Below, one piece after another: positions 8,798-17,575 of a stretch of 64,000 bases of DNA. The stretch covers positions 230,124 through 294,123 of the forward strand of contig NZ_BLTJ01000004.1 in NCBI RefSeq assembly GCF_013282095.1, in the 5' to 3' direction. Below the pieces are notes generated by a model. That model was not told where the DNA came from. It made no database searches and worked only from the letters and a program-made list of their open reading frames with translations. This DNA comes from Enterocloster alcoholdehydrogenati (GTDB lineage: Bacteria; Bacillota; Clostridia; Lachnospirales; Lachnospiraceae). Both the position numbers and the translations under genes were made by a program. The first letter of the stretch is position 1, and each line of letters starts with the position of its first letter.

Positions 8798-9625
8798 ATG
8801 GAACCATTGATCAGATGTGAGCATATGGATCTCGGATATGAGAACCAGGATGCAGTGGTAGATGTAAACATGGAAGTATGCCCCGGAGATTATCTCTGTA
8901 TCGTGGGCGAGAACGGTTCGGGAAAAAGCACGCTGATGAAGGGGCTTCTGGGCCTGCTAAAGCCTTCAGCGGGCGTTCTTACGGTATCGGAGGAACTGAA
9001 AACTACCGGAATCGGTTATCTTCCCCAGCAGACGGCCGCCCAGAAGGATTTCCCGGCGTCGGTCCGTGAGGTGGTATTAAGCGGCTGTTTAAGCAGAAGA
9101 GGACGGCGTCCCTTTTATTCCCGGACGGAGAAGCGGATTGCCGCAGAAAATATGGAGCGTCTGGGGATCACACCTCTGGCAAAACACTGTTACCGGGAGC
9201 TTTCCGGGGGGCAGCAGCAGCGGGTGCTCATTGCAAGAGCGCTGTGCGCCACTACGAAACTCCTTCTTTTAGACGAACCCATCACGGGGCTGGATCCCAT
9301 GGCGATCCAGGATTTTTATGCAATGTTAAGAAAACTGAACCGGGAGGATGGGGTTGCGATCCTCATGGTATCCCATGACCTTCGAAATGCTGTAGAGGAA
9401 GCCAATAAGATCCTTCACCTTCAAAAACAGGTTCTGTTTTATGGCCCGGCCCATGATTATATGAACAGCAGGGCCGCCGGCCATTTCTTCCATGAGAAGG
9501 AACAGGGGCAGTGCGTGCCTACTGCTGCCTGCCACATGGCCCGGCAGAAGGATGAAAATGAGAACTCTCCCTTAAAGGAAGAGGACGGCTGTAAAGGAGG
9601 CTGCTGCCATGACCATACTAAGTGA
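8798..9625 (+). CDS. znuC: Zinc ABC transporter ATP-binding protein with Cys/His tail
   Basis: Energises zinc import. It has Walker A GENGSGKST, signature LSGGQQQR and Walker B LLLLDEP. The ATPase core ends near residue 225. The protein then continues about 48 residues with a metal-ligand-rich end (CKGGCCHDHTK), unusual for ZnuC and possibly a zinc sensor or storage tail. The 3' end overlaps znuB by 17 bases, so translation is probably coupled. Confidence 0.92.
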   Translation: MEPLIRCEHMDLGYENQDAVVDVNMEVCPGDYLCIVGENGSGKSTLMKGLLGLLKPSAGVLTVSEELKTTGIGYLPQQTAAQKDFPASVREVVLSGCLSRRGRRPFYSRTEKRIAAENMERLGITPLAKHCYRELSGGQQQRVLIARALCATTKLLLLDEPITGLDPMAIQDFYAMLRKLNREDGVAILMVSHDLRNAVEEANKILHLQKQVLFYGPAHDYMNSRAAGHFFHEKEQGQCVPTAACHMARQKDENENSPLKEEDGCKGGCCHDHTK

Positions 9626-10427
9626 AATGCTTTCCTATCCATTTTTAGTCCGCGCCCTGGCGGGAGGTATGTTAGTGTCTTTGTGCGCTTCCCTGCTGGG
9701 TGTGAGCCTGGTATTGAAACGATATTCCATGATTGGGGACGGCTTGTCTCATGTATCCTTCGGCGCGCTTTCCATCGCGCTGGCCATGGGCTGGTCCCCT
9801 CTTAAGGTGTCTGTTCCGGTGGTGGTGCTGGCGGCATTTTTTCTGCTGCGCATTACGGAAAACAGCCGGATCAAAAGCGATGCCGCTATTGCCATGATCT
9901 CTGCGAGCGCCCTGGCGATCGGCATCATCGTTACATCCCTCACCACGGGAATGACCACGGATGTAAGCAGCTATATGTTTGGAAGCATCCTGGCCATGAC
10001 AAAAGAGGATGTGGTTTTTGCCGTGGCGTTAAGCCTGATTGTGCTGGGGCTTTTCATCCTCTGCTATAACCAGATGTTTGCTGTGACCTTTGATGAGAAC
10101 TTTGCAAGGGCCACCGGCGTCAATGTGGGTTTTTACAACATGGTGATCTCCGTGCTGACGGCGGTTACCATCGTGCTTGGAATGCGGATGATGGGCGCTA
10201 TGCTGATCTCAAGCCTCGTGATCTTTCCCTGTCTCACCTCCATGCGGGTATTTAAAAGCTTTGGCGGGGTCATGATCTCATCTGGGATTCTGTCACTTAT
10301 CTGCTTTGTTCTGGGAATGATGGCCTCCTACCAGTTTTCCACTCCGGCGGGAGCCAGCGTGGTAGTGGTAAATCTGCTGGCCTTTGGCATTTTCAGCGCA
10401 TGGAAGGTGCTTGGCAGGAGAAAATAG
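9609..10427 (+). CDS. znuB: Zinc ABC transporter permease
   Basis: 272 residues, strongly hydrophobic with about eight or nine membrane segments, of the ABC-3 (ZnuB/MntB/AdcB) family. It begins MTILSEMLSYPFLVRALAGG and includes the family stretch GDGLSHVSFGALS. It overlaps the end of znuC, completing the ABC system. It ends just before an 10-base palindrome and a new promoter for the CobW pair, so the metal GTPases can also be transcribed separately. Confidence 0.92.
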   Translation: MTILSEMLSYPFLVRALAGGMLVSLCASLLGVSLVLKRYSMIGDGLSHVSFGALSIALAMGWSPLKVSVPVVVLAAFFLLRITENSRIKSDAAIAMISASALAIGIIVTSLTTGMTTDVSSYMFGSILAMTKEDVVFAVALSLIVLGLFILCYNQMFAVTFDENFARATGVNVGFYNMVISVLTAVTIVLGMRMMGAMLISSLVIFPCLTSMRVFKSFGGVMISSGILSLICFVLGMMASYQFSTPAGASVVVVNLLAFGIFSAWKVLGRRK

Positions 10428-10470
10428 GACGCGTACGCGCCGGGCCCCATGTGGAGCCTGTGTCAGAGCC

Positions 10471-10499
10471 TTGACATTACTGACGGGATGTGCCACAAT
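10471..10499 (+). promoter_or_regulatory. Candidate promoter of the CobW GTPase genes
   Basis: TTGACA at 10471-10476, 17 bases, then CACAAT at 10494-10499. The -35 is perfect and the -10 matches 4 of 6. A short palindrome CGCGTACGCG (10430-10439) lies upstream, after the znuB stop. No Zur-type box could be recognised by eye. Confidence 0.5.
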
Positions 10500-10549
10500 A
10501 TTAAGTTGGTAAGAGTTTGTGAATCAGCAGAAAGAAGGAAAAATCAGAT

Positions 10550-11731
10550 ATGACAAAAATTGATATTATCTCCGGTTTTCTTGGGGCCGGAAAGACTACA
10601 TTTATTAAAAAACTGTTAAAAGAGGCTGTGTCCGGCGAGCAGGTGGTGCTGATTGAAAATGAATTTGGCGAGATCGGCATTGACGGCGGATTTTTAAAGG
10701 ATTCCGGTATTGAGATCCGGGAGATGAACTCTGGCTGTATCTGCTGCTCTCTGGTGGGAGATTTTGGAAAATCCCTGGCAGAGGTGCTGTCCACCTATAA
10801 GCCGGACCGGATCATCATCGAGCCATCGGGAGTAGGCAAGCTGTCCGACGTTATGAAGGCCGTGATCGACGTGTCCGCAGATATGGATGTGGCGTTAAAC
10901 AGCGCTGTGACCATTGTAGACGCTGCCAAGTGCAAGATGTATATGAAGAATTTCGGCGAGTTCTTTAACAATCAGATCGAAAATGCGGGTACCATTGTTT
11001 TGAGCCGTACCGATATCACAGACGCGGATAAGATTCAGAAGGCTGCAGATATGATCCGTGGGAAGAACCCAAAAGCAGTGATCGTTACAACTCCGTTGGC
11101 AGAGTTGGGCGGAGATCAGCTTCTTGAGATTATTGAGAAAAGAGACACCATGCTGGATGATCTGCTGGAAGAGGTGAGAGAGCATCATCACCACGACGGC
11201 GAGTGCGGCTGCCATGGCCATGAGGGTCATGAGCATCATCACCACGGCGGCGAGTGCGGCTGCCACGGCCATGAGGGTCATAAGCATCATCATCACGACG
11301 GCGAGTGCGGCTGCCACGGCCATGAGGGTCATGAGCATCATCATCACGACGGCGAGTGCGGCTGCCACGGCCATGAGGGTCATGAGCATCATCACCACGA
11401 CGGCGAGTGCGGCTGCCATGGCCATGATGACGAGGGCCACCACCACGCAGATGAGGTGTTCACCAGCTGGGGGATGGAGACTATCGTTCCCGTGACAAAG
11501 GATCAGCTGGAGGATATCTTAAAGCGTCTGGCAGACACGAAGGAATTTGGAGATGTACTCCGCGCAAAGGGAATGCTGCCCACGGAAAATCCCGGCCAGT
11601 GGCTGTACTTTGATCTTGTTCCTCAGCAGTATGAGATCCGCGAAGGCCGTCCGGATTATACGGGTAAGGTATGCGTAATCGGTGCCAGTTTAAAGGAAGA
11701 AGAGTTAAACAGCGTATTTGCAAGAGGCTAA
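10550..11731 (+). CDS. CobW/COG0523 metal-chaperone GTPase with His/Cys tandem repeats
   Basis: A G3E-family P-loop GTPase of the type that delivers metal to proteins, probably zinc here given znuACB upstream. Visible: Walker A FLGAGKTTF (about residues 10-18), the CobW metal motif GCICC near residues 63-67, and a C-terminal CobW domain (about 300-393). Between the domains lies an array of five 17-residue units, roughly HHHHDGECGCHGHEGHE (residues 212-296), far longer than the short His stretch usual in this family. The next gene begins 10 bases after its stop. Residue numbers are approximate. Confidence 0.92.
   Translation: MTKIDIISGFLGAGKTTFIKKLLKEAVSGEQVVLIENEFGEIGIDGGFLKDSGIEIREMNSGCICCSLVGDFGKSLAEVLSTYKPDRIIIEPSGVGKLSDVMKAVIDVSADMDVALNSAVTIVDAAKCKMYMKNFGEFFNNQIENAGTIVLSRTDITDADKIQKAADMIRGKNPKAVIVTTPLAELGGDQLLEIIEKRDTMLDDLLEEVREHHHHDGECGCHGHEGHEHHHHGGECGCHGHEGHKHHHHDGECGCHGHEGHEHHHHDGECGCHGHEGHEHHHHDGECGCHGHDDEGHHHADEVFTSWGMETIVPVTKDQLEDILKRLADTKEFGDVLRAKGMLPTENPGQWLYFDLVPQQYEIREGRPDYTGKVCVIGASLKEEELNSVFARG
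11183..11437 (+). repeat. Five 51-bp tandem repeats inside the CobW gene
   Basis: Units begin at 11183, 11234, 11285, 11336 and 11387, each encoding HHHHDGECGCHGHEGH(E/K), with the last degenerating. The copies differ by only a few bases, so the array is prone to copy-number change by slippage or recombination. Confidence 0.95.
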
Positions 11732-11741
11732 AGAGGTTTAT

Positions 11742-12701
11742 ATGATGGGAAATGAGATAGATGATAATGTAATGCCGGTGTTTCTGATCAACGGCTTTCT
11801 GGAGGCTGGAAAAACCCAGTTTCTGGAATTTACTATGAATCAGGAATATTTTCAGGCAGAAGGAAAGACGCTGCTGATCGTGTGCGAAGAGGGGGATACA
11901 GAGTATGACGAGAAAAAACTTAAAAAAAATCGCACGGCAGTGGTGTATGTAGACGATTATTCCAAGCTGACCCCGGAATATCTCAATGAGCTGGAGGTGA
12001 TCTACCGGCCGGAGCGTGTGCTGATGGAGTGGAATGGTATGTGGAATCAGGATGAATTAAAGCTTCCTGAGGATTGGGCCGTTTACCAGCAGATCACCAT
12101 TATTGACGGCTCTACCTTTGAACTGTATCTGCAGAATATGAAGCCGCTTTTAGGGCCTATGCTGCGCAGCTCCGAGCTTGTGATCATGAATCGCTGCGAC
12201 GGTATTCCTGATGAGAAGCTTACCTCTTACCGCCGTACCATCCGGGCCATGAGCCGCGACAGCGAGATCGTGCTGGAGGATAAGGACGGTGAGATTGAGC
12301 AGACTACGCTGGAAGAGGATCTGCCCTATGATATCAATGCAGAGGTGATCCGGATCAAACCGGAACACTATGGGATCTGGTATATTGACTGTATGGATCA
12401 GCCGGAGCGCTACCAGGGAAAGACAGTGGAATTTACCGCCATGGTCTTAAAATCCCCTAAATTCCCCAAGGGACATTTTGTGCCGGGCCGTATGGCCATG
12501 ACCTGCTGTGAAGCGGACATGACCTTCTTAGGGTTTATGTGCAGATGGAAGGATGCGGAGCAGTACCGCACCAGGCAGTGGGTTAAGGTTCGCGCCAGGG
12601 TGGGGATCGAGTATCAGAAGGATTACCACGGTGAAGGCCCTGTGCTTTACGGAGAATATGTGGAGCCGGCTGAGGAGATCAAGGATATTGTTCAGTTTTA
12701 A
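11742..12701 (+). CDS. CobW-like P-loop protein fused to a DUF1980-like domain
   Basis: About 319 residues. The N-terminal half begins with a G3E-type P-loop (NGFLEAGKTQFL) but lacks the CxCC metal motif of true CobW proteins. The C-terminal part (from about residue 215) contains GKTVEFTAMV, a FVPGRMAMTCCEADM stretch and a final beta-rich segment. This resembles the C-terminal domain of DUF1980/TIGR03943 proteins, which usually sit beside zinc-regulated permeases and CobW genes. The fusion and its zinc link are inferred by eye. The gene follows the CobW gene by 10 bases behind AAGAGG; ATG 11745 is an alternative start. Confidence 0.75.
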   Translation: MMGNEIDDNVMPVFLINGFLEAGKTQFLEFTMNQEYFQAEGKTLLIVCEEGDTEYDEKKLKKNRTAVVYVDDYSKLTPEYLNELEVIYRPERVLMEWNGMWNQDELKLPEDWAVYQQITIIDGSTFELYLQNMKPLLGPMLRSSELVIMNRCDGIPDEKLTSYRRTIRAMSRDSEIVLEDKDGEIEQTTLEEDLPYDINAEVIRIKPEHYGIWYIDCMDQPERYQGKTVEFTAMVLKSPKFPKGHFVPGRMAMTCCEADMTFLGFMCRWKDAEQYRTRQWVKVRARVGIEYQKDYHGEGPVLYGEYVEPAEEIKDIVQF

Positions 12702-12720
12702 AATGCTGTAAAATAGTTTT

Positions 12721-12760
12721 ATGAGGGTACAGGTCTAAAGAGGCAGGTATCCTCATATTT
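12721..12760 (+). terminator. Probable terminator after the CobW pair
   Basis: Arms ATGAGGGTAC (12721-12730) and GTATCCTCAT (12747-12756) pair over 10 bp with one G-U, followed by ATTTTATTAT. The T-tract is interrupted, so strength is uncertain. Confidence 0.6.
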
Positions 12761-12795
12761 TATTATCAGCTACGATAAGATCCGGAGGTACAGGG

Positions 12796-13695
12796 ATGAA
12801 GCAGCAGATAGTATACGGGCTGGCCCTTTCCGGCGGAGGTGCCAGAGGGGCTTCCCATATCGGCGTTTTAAAAGCCCTGGATGAGGCAGCCCTGAAACCG
12901 TCCTGGATCGCCGGCACCAGCGCCGGGGCCCTGGCAGCCGGTCTGTATGCCTCAGGGCTGGAAATTTCAGAGATGGAGGAAACGGTGCATTACTTGTCTC
13001 GTTGGGGAAAGCATTATCTGGATCCCCAGTACAAAGCCATGGCGGCCCTGATTCCCAGGCTGTTATCCGGCCGCCCGCTGACTCTTTCGGGGCTTTTAAA
13101 AGGAAACCGCCTTCAGTCTTATTTCTGCATCCTGACCGGGGGCAAAAAGCTGGATGAAGCTCTTCTTCCGCTGGTGATCCCGGCGGTGGATTTGAACACC
13201 GGCGATACGGTGGCATTTACCAATGTGGAAAATCCAGAGAAGATGCCCCATGTCCAGTGGGAATGGGAGGCACGTCTATGTGAGGCTATGATGGCCAGCG
13301 CCAGCTTTCCGGCTGTCTTTTCGCCAAGGCGGATGGGAAGCCGGCTTTTAGTGGATGGAGGGGTGGCGGCTAATCTGCCCGTCCGGCTGTTAAAACGTGC
13401 AGGGGCAGGGCCTGTGCTGGCGGTGGATGTGGGAAACGCCTATGACCCGCCAAGGGACGATTCTCTGCCGGAGGTGGTGACGCATTCTTTTTCCATTATG
13501 AGCCGCCGCTTAAAGGACTGCAGTTCCCTTGGAGAGGCGTTTCTTTTGACGCCGCCCCAGCCGGAGGGAGCTGGCCTTCTTACCTTTGATACGATGGAAA
13601 TGTCCATGAAAATGGCGTACAGCTACACAATAAAGAAACTGCCTTCTATTCGGGCGGCACTTCAGACGGCAGGAAGCTATGCGTGCAGTCAGTAA
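12796..13695 (+). CDS. Patatin-like phospholipase
   Basis: 299 residues with all patatin landmarks: the oxyanion loop SGGGARG (about residues 12-18), the nucleophile elbow GTSAG (about 40-44), and the catalytic Asp motif DGGVAANLP (about 194-202). It is a Ser-Asp dyad lipid acyl hydrolase, soluble, with no signal peptide. RssA-type bacterial patatins share this length. The start is supported by CGGAGG ten bases upstream. It is a single gene between a terminator and the riboflavin promoter; its lipid substrate is unknown. Confidence 0.9.
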   Translation: MKQQIVYGLALSGGGARGASHIGVLKALDEAALKPSWIAGTSAGALAAGLYASGLEISEMEETVHYLSRWGKHYLDPQYKAMAALIPRLLSGRPLTLSGLLKGNRLQSYFCILTGGKKLDEALLPLVIPAVDLNTGDTVAFTNVENPEKMPHVQWEWEARLCEAMMASASFPAVFSPRRMGSRLLVDGGVAANLPVRLLKRAGAGPVLAVDVGNAYDPPRDDSLPEVVTHSFSIMSRRLKDCSSLGEAFLLTPPQPEGAGLLTFDTMEMSMKMAYSYTIKKLPSIRAALQTAGSYACSQ

Positions 13696-13746
13696 GTCTA
13701 TGGTTTTGGGCCCGAGGCGTTTGTATCCACAGGATTAAAAAATATC

Positions 13747-13775
13747 TTGACAATCATGCAGCAGGGGGATATACT
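13747..13775 (+). promoter_or_regulatory. Promoter of the riboflavin operon
   Basis: TTGACA (13747-13752), 17 bases, TATACT (13770-13775). It lies just upstream of the FMN riboswitch, so the aptamer begins about 15-20 bases after the expected start point. Confidence 0.85.
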
Positions 13776-13795
13776 CAACTCATAAATTAAATAAA

Positions 13796-13902
13796 ATCTT
13801 CAGGGCAGGGTGCAATTCCCTACCGGTGGTACAGCCCACGAGCCGTAAGGCATGATTCGGTGAAACTCCGAAGCCGACCGTATAGTCTGGATGAAAGAAG
13901 AT
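13796..13902 (+). ncRNA. FMN riboswitch (RFN element)
   Basis: The RFN consensus is easily read: AGGGCAGGGTGCAATTCCC at the 5' side, CCGGTGG, the central GAGCCGTAAGGC region and the 3' GCCGACCGTATAGTCTGGATGA part. P1 is closed by ATCTTC (13796-13801) with GAAGAT (13897-13902). FMN binding would repress the rib operon through the terminator downstream. Confidence 0.96.
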
Positions 13903-13947
13903 TGTGGAATGCAGAAAGAAGGATTGCTTTCTGTGTATAGCATAGTG

Positions 13948-13979
13948 CTCTGGTGTGTATTACATTCCAGAGTTTTTTT
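13948..13979 (+). terminator. FMN riboswitch expression-platform terminator
   Basis: CTCTGG (13948-13953) pairs with CCAGAG (13967-13972), followed by seven T. Its place 45 bases after the aptamer fits FMN-controlled premature termination. Confidence 0.8.
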
Positions 13980-14020
13980 GTGTATATTGATCGCAGGAGT
14001 TTCCTGCGGCGTTCCCCTTG

Positions 14021-14052
14021 GCCCTGAACGGTTTTGTTCAGGGCATTTTTTT
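14021..14052 (+). terminator. Second hairpin with T-tract before ribD
   Basis: GCCCTGAAC (14021-14029) pairs with GTTCAGGGC (14036-14044), then ATTTTTTT. It is a strong intrinsic-terminator shape just before the ribD ribosome site (TGGAGGTGA), so the leader has two terminator-like hairpins in series. Confidence 0.75.
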
Positions 14053-14068
14053 ATCTGGAGGTGATGAG

Positions 14069-15175
14069 ATGAATGACAGCGCATATATGAATCTTGCGCT
14101 GCAGCTTGCAAAGAAAGGCCGCGGCTGGACATCTCCCAATCCTATGGTGGGGGCTGTCATTGTAAAAAACGGGAAGATCATCGGGCAGGGATGGCATGAA
14201 GCATATGGCAGGCCCCATGCAGAGCGGAATGCTCTGGAAACCTGCACGGAAAATCCCAAAGGCGCGGTTATGTATGTGACATTGGAACCGTGCTGTCACT
14301 ATGGGAAACAGCCACCTTGCACGGAGGCCATTATAAACGCAGGCATTTCCCGCGTAGTGACCGGTTCCGCCGATCCAAATCCGAAGGTTGACGGGAAGGG
14401 AATTCAAATTCTGCTAGAGCATGGGATCAAGGTGACAGAGCACGTTTTGCAGGAGGAATGTGACCGGCTCAATGAAGTGTTCTTTCACTATATTTTAACG
14501 AAACGTCCCTTTGTAGTGATGAAGTATGCGATGACCATGGACGGGAAGATTGCCGCTTACACGGGTGCGTCAAAATGGATCACAGGAGAAACCGCACGAA
14601 ATCATGTGTGGAAACAGCGCCGCCGGTATACGGCAATTATGGCAGGGGTTGGAACGGTGCTGGCAGACGATCCCATGCTGGACGGCCGGATAAAAAACGG
14701 GAAAAATCCCATACGCATCATCTGTGATACCCGACTTCGCACACCGCTTCATGCACAGGTTATTTCCACAGCCGAACAGATTCCCGTCATTCTTGCGACC
14801 TGCTGCAATGACAGGGATAGGAAGCGTATTTACGAGGAAAAGGGCTGCCGTATCTTTACGGTTGAGGAGAAAGAGGGTCATGTGAATCTGGAAAAGCTGA
14901 TGGAAAGGCTGGGGCGGGAGCAGATTGACAGCATTTTGCTGGAGGGCGGCGGTACGCTCAACTGGGCGGCGCTTGAAAGCGGCATCGTTCAAAAAGTACA
15001 GGCTTATATTGCCCCGAAGCTGTTTGGCGGAGAAAAAGCAAAGACACCGGTAGAGGGCGCAGGCGTTGAGTTTCCTTCTTCTGCGTTTCAACTAAAAAAC
15101 AGCACAGTCATACGCCTGGGTGAGGATATTCTGATAGAAAGCGAGGTGAAGCCAAATGTTCACGGGGATTATTGA
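14069..15175 (+). CDS. ribD: Bifunctional deaminase/reductase RibD
   Basis: Catalyses the deamination and side-chain reduction steps of riboflavin synthesis. The N-terminal cytidine-deaminase-type domain (about 1-145) carries HAERNALE and PCCHYGKQPPC zinc motifs. The C-terminal domain (about 147-368) is dihydrofolate-reductase-like, beginning RPFVVMKYAMTMDGKIA. At 368 residues it is full length. The start at 14069 is set by TGGAGGTGA five bases upstream. It is the first gene of the FMN-riboswitch operon and overlaps ribE by 20 bases. Confidence 0.96.
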   Translation: MNDSAYMNLALQLAKKGRGWTSPNPMVGAVIVKNGKIIGQGWHEAYGRPHAERNALETCTENPKGAVMYVTLEPCCHYGKQPPCTEAIINAGISRVVTGSADPNPKVDGKGIQILLEHGIKVTEHVLQEECDRLNEVFFHYILTKRPFVVMKYAMTMDGKIAAYTGASKWITGETARNHVWKQRRRYTAIMAGVGTVLADDPMLDGRIKNGKNPIRIICDTRLRTPLHAQVISTAEQIPVILATCCNDRDRKRIYEEKGCRIFTVEEKEGHVNLEKLMERLGREQIDSILLEGGGTLNWAALESGIVQKVQAYIAPKLFGGEKAKTPVEGAGVEFPSSAFQLKNSTVIRLGEDILIESEVKPNVHGDY

Positions 15176-15803
15176 AGAAATCGGAACCGTAAAGCAGATC
15201 AGACAGGGAACGGCCTCTGCGGTTTTGAATATCCGTGCAGAGCGTGTGCTGGAGGGAACAAAGGTGGGCGACAGCATTGCGGTTAATGGGATCTGCCTGA
15301 CCGTTATATCCCTGTTTCCCGACGCCTTTACAGCGGACGTTATGCACGAAACACTGAACCGTGCGGCAATGTCAGGGCTTGCCTGCCAAAAACGCGTGAA
15401 TTTAGAGAGGGCCATGCAGATAAACGGCCGTTTTAACGGGCATATGGTAGCCGGCCATATAGACGGAACAGGAAAAATCATCCATATACATAGAGACGAT
15501 ACGGCAGTCTGGTTTACAATACAGACAAAGCCGGAAATAATGCGTTATATTGTGGAAAAAGGCTCTGTGGCGATTGACGGCATCAGTCTTACCGCGGTAA
15601 ATATTAAAAAGACCAGTTTTTCTGTTTCAGCCATTCCACATACGGTAAGGCAGACCATTTTGCAGGATCTGAAAGAGGGGGAGCTTGTTAATCTGGAAAC
15701 CGATCTTATGGGGAAATATGCGGGAAAATTTCTGTTTCCCTCTGCAGAGCAGCAGAAGGGTCATAGGATCACAAAGGAATTTTTAACCAATTGCGGATTT
15801 TAG
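15156..15803 (+). CDS. ribE: Riboflavin synthase alpha chain
   Basis: Dismutates two 6,7-dimethyl-8-ribityllumazines to riboflavin. It begins with the family hallmark MFTGIIEEIGTV. Two homologous lumazine-binding halves each hold a G-D-S-(I/V)-A-(V/I)-(N/D)-G-I-(C/S)-L-T motif: GDSIAVNGICLT near residue 40 and GSVAIDGISLT near 137. The length of 215 is typical. It starts inside the end of ribD and is followed 9 bases later by ribBA. Confidence 0.96.
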   Translation: MFTGIIEEIGTVKQIRQGTASAVLNIRAERVLEGTKVGDSIAVNGICLTVISLFPDAFTADVMHETLNRAAMSGLACQKRVNLERAMQINGRFNGHMVAGHIDGTGKIIHIHRDDTAVWFTIQTKPEIMRYIVEKGSVAIDGISLTAVNIKKTSFSVSAIPHTVRQTILQDLKEGELVNLETDLMGKYAGKFLFPSAEQQKGHRITKEFLTNCGF

Positions 15804-15812
15804 GAGGTAAGG

Positions 15813-17012
15813 ATGAGAGCATTTAACACAGTGGATGAGGCAATAGAAGATTTAAAAAAGGGTAAAATTATCTTGGTCACAGATGATGCGGAGCGTGAAA
15901 ATGAGGGGGATTTTATCTGTGCGGCAGAGTTTGCCACCACGGAAAATATCAATTTTATGGCAACCTACGGAAAAGGGCTGATCTGTATGCCTATGTCAGA
16001 GGACTACGTGAAAAAGTTAGAAATCCCTCAAATGGTAGATAAAAACACAGACAATCATGAAACCGCTTTTACGGTGTCCATTGATCATGTATCAACGTCT
16101 ACGGGGATTTCAGCAGCAGAACGCTCGGCAACGGCGCTTGCCTGTGTGGCAAAAAATGCGAAGCCAAAAGATTTCCGCAGACCTGGACATATGTTTCCTC
16201 TGCTGGCAAAGAAAAACGGCGTACTGGAACGAAACGGACACACAGAGGCTACAGTGGATTTATGCCGTCTGGCCGGTTTGAACACGTGCGGGCTGTGCTG
16301 TGAAGTGATGGGAGATGACGGGACCATGATGCGTACGCCGGAACTTTTGGAGCTGGCGCAGCGTTTTGGGATAAAAATCATCACGATCCGGGATCTGCAA
16401 AATTACAGAAAGTGTCATGAGAGGCTGATCGACCGTGTAACTTCGGTCAAAATGCCCACAAAGTACGGGGATTTTACTGCCTGCGGATATGTGAATCGGC
16501 TGAATGGAGAACATCATGTGGCGCTGATAAAAGGCGAGGTTGGCGATGGAACGGATATTTTATGCCGCGTTCATTCCGAGTGTCTGACTGGTGATGTCTT
16601 TGGCTCTCTGCGGTGCGACTGCGGACAGCAGCTTGCCGCCGCTCTGATGCAAATAGAAAGAGAGGGACGGGGAATTCTGCTTTATATGCGGCAGGAGGGG
16701 CGCGGGATCGGGCTTATCAATAAAATGAGGGCTTATGAACTGCAGGAAAAGGGGATGGATACGCTGGAGGCCAACCTCGCGCTGGGATTTTCCGGGGATG
16801 AGCGGGAATATTATATTGGAGCGCAGATTTTGAGGGATTTGGGCGCTACAAGTATCAGACTTTTGACGAATAACCCGGATAAGGTATATCAACTGGAAGA
16901 ATTTGGAATGAAGATAACTCAGCGAGTACCGCTTCAGATGGCGGCTACGGCCCATGATTTGTTTTATCTGAAAACCAAGCAGGCCCGTATGGGGCATATT
17001 TTAAACTATTAA
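15813..17012 (+). CDS. ribBA: Bifunctional DHBP synthase / GTP cyclohydrolase II
   Basis: Makes the two starting precursors of riboflavin. The N-terminal DHBP synthase part (about 1-200) shows [12 protein letters not shown] and the RPGHMFPL stretch. The C-terminal GTP cyclohydrolase II part (about 205-399) shows [22 protein letters not shown], whose cysteines bind zinc, and RQEGRGIGL. The 399-residue length fits a complete fusion. AGGAGG precedes the ATG. ribH follows. Confidence 0.96.
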   Translation: MRAFNTVDEAIEDLKKGKIILVTDDAERENEGDFICAAEFATTENINFMATYGKGLICMPMSEDYVKKLEIPQMVDKNTDNHETAFTVSIDHVSTSTGISAAERSATALACVAKNAKPKDFRRPGHMFPLLAKKNGVLERNGHTEATVDLCRLAGLNTCGLCCEVMGDDGTMMRTPELLELAQRFGIKIITIRDLQNYRKCHERLIDRVTSVKMPTKYGDFTACGYVNRLNGEHHVALIKGEVGDGTDILCRVHSECLTGDVFGSLRCDCGQQLAAALMQIEREGRGILLYMRQEGRGIGLINKMRAYELQEKGMDTLEANLALGFSGDEREYYIGAQILRDLGATSIRLLTNNPDKVYQLEEFGMKITQRVPLQMAATAHDLFYLKTKQARMGHILNY

Positions 17013-17035
17013 GAGTGAAAGTGAGGAAAATGGAT

Positions 17036-17503
17036 ATGAAAATATTTGAGGGGAAACTGGTATCACATGAAATAAAAATCGGTATTGTTGCGGCAAGATT
17101 TAATGAGTTTATCACTTCAAAACTGTTAAGCGGAGCCGTGGACGGACTGCTCCGTCATGATGTGAAAGAGGAGGATATTCATGTTGCCTGGGTGCCGGGA
17201 GCGTTTGAGATCCCTCTGACTGCGTCAAAAATGGTCAAAAGCGGAGCCTACGACGCGGTGATCTGCCTGGGTGCGGTCATTCGCGGTTCAACCAGCCATT
17301 ATGATTATGTATGCAATGAGGTTTCAAAGGGAATTTCAGCCGTATCGCTGGAAAGCGGAGTCCCTGTGCTGTTCGGTGTTCTCACGACCGAGAATCTGGA
17401 ACAGGCCATTGAGCGGGCGGGTACAAAAGCCGGGAATAAAGGCTATGACTGCGCGGTAAGCGCTATTGAGATGGTGAATCTGATCCGGGAAATAGAAAAA
17501 TAG
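17036..17503 (+). CDS. ribH: 6,7-dimethyl-8-ribityllumazine synthase
   Basis: Condenses the RibD and RibB products to lumazine, the substrate of RibE. The start at 17036 gives a 155-residue protein beginning [27 protein letters not shown], with GTGAGG 10-15 bases upstream. Starts at 17015 (GTG) or 17030 are possible but fit the ribosome site less well. Signatures WVPGAFEIP and [14 protein letters not shown] are present; the histidine of the latter is catalytic. It is the last gene of the operon. Confidence 0.95.
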   Translation: MKIFEGKLVSHEIKIGIVAARFNEFITSKLLSGAVDGLLRHDVKEEDIHVAWVPGAFEIPLTASKMVKSGAYDAVICLGAVIRGSTSHYDYVCNEVSKGISAVSLESGVPVLFGVLTTENLEQAIERAGTKAGNKGYDCAVSAIEMVNLIREIEK

Positions 17504-17575
17504 AGAATAAGGCGGCGGGGGATTCTTCCGAAAAAACTGGACACACCGCATATTTTGTGCTAAACTACCATCATT

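Noticed and set aside
11183..11437. CRISPR-like array
   Set aside because: The 51-bp units are contiguous, in frame and encode a clear protein repeat; there are no spacers and no cas genes.
10895..11495. Long open frames on both strands over the His-rich repeat (minus-strand Met/Val-rich and plus-strand Ser/Ala-rich proteins)
   Set aside because: They are shadows of the tandem repeat inside the CobW gene, with no ribosome site and repetitive composition.
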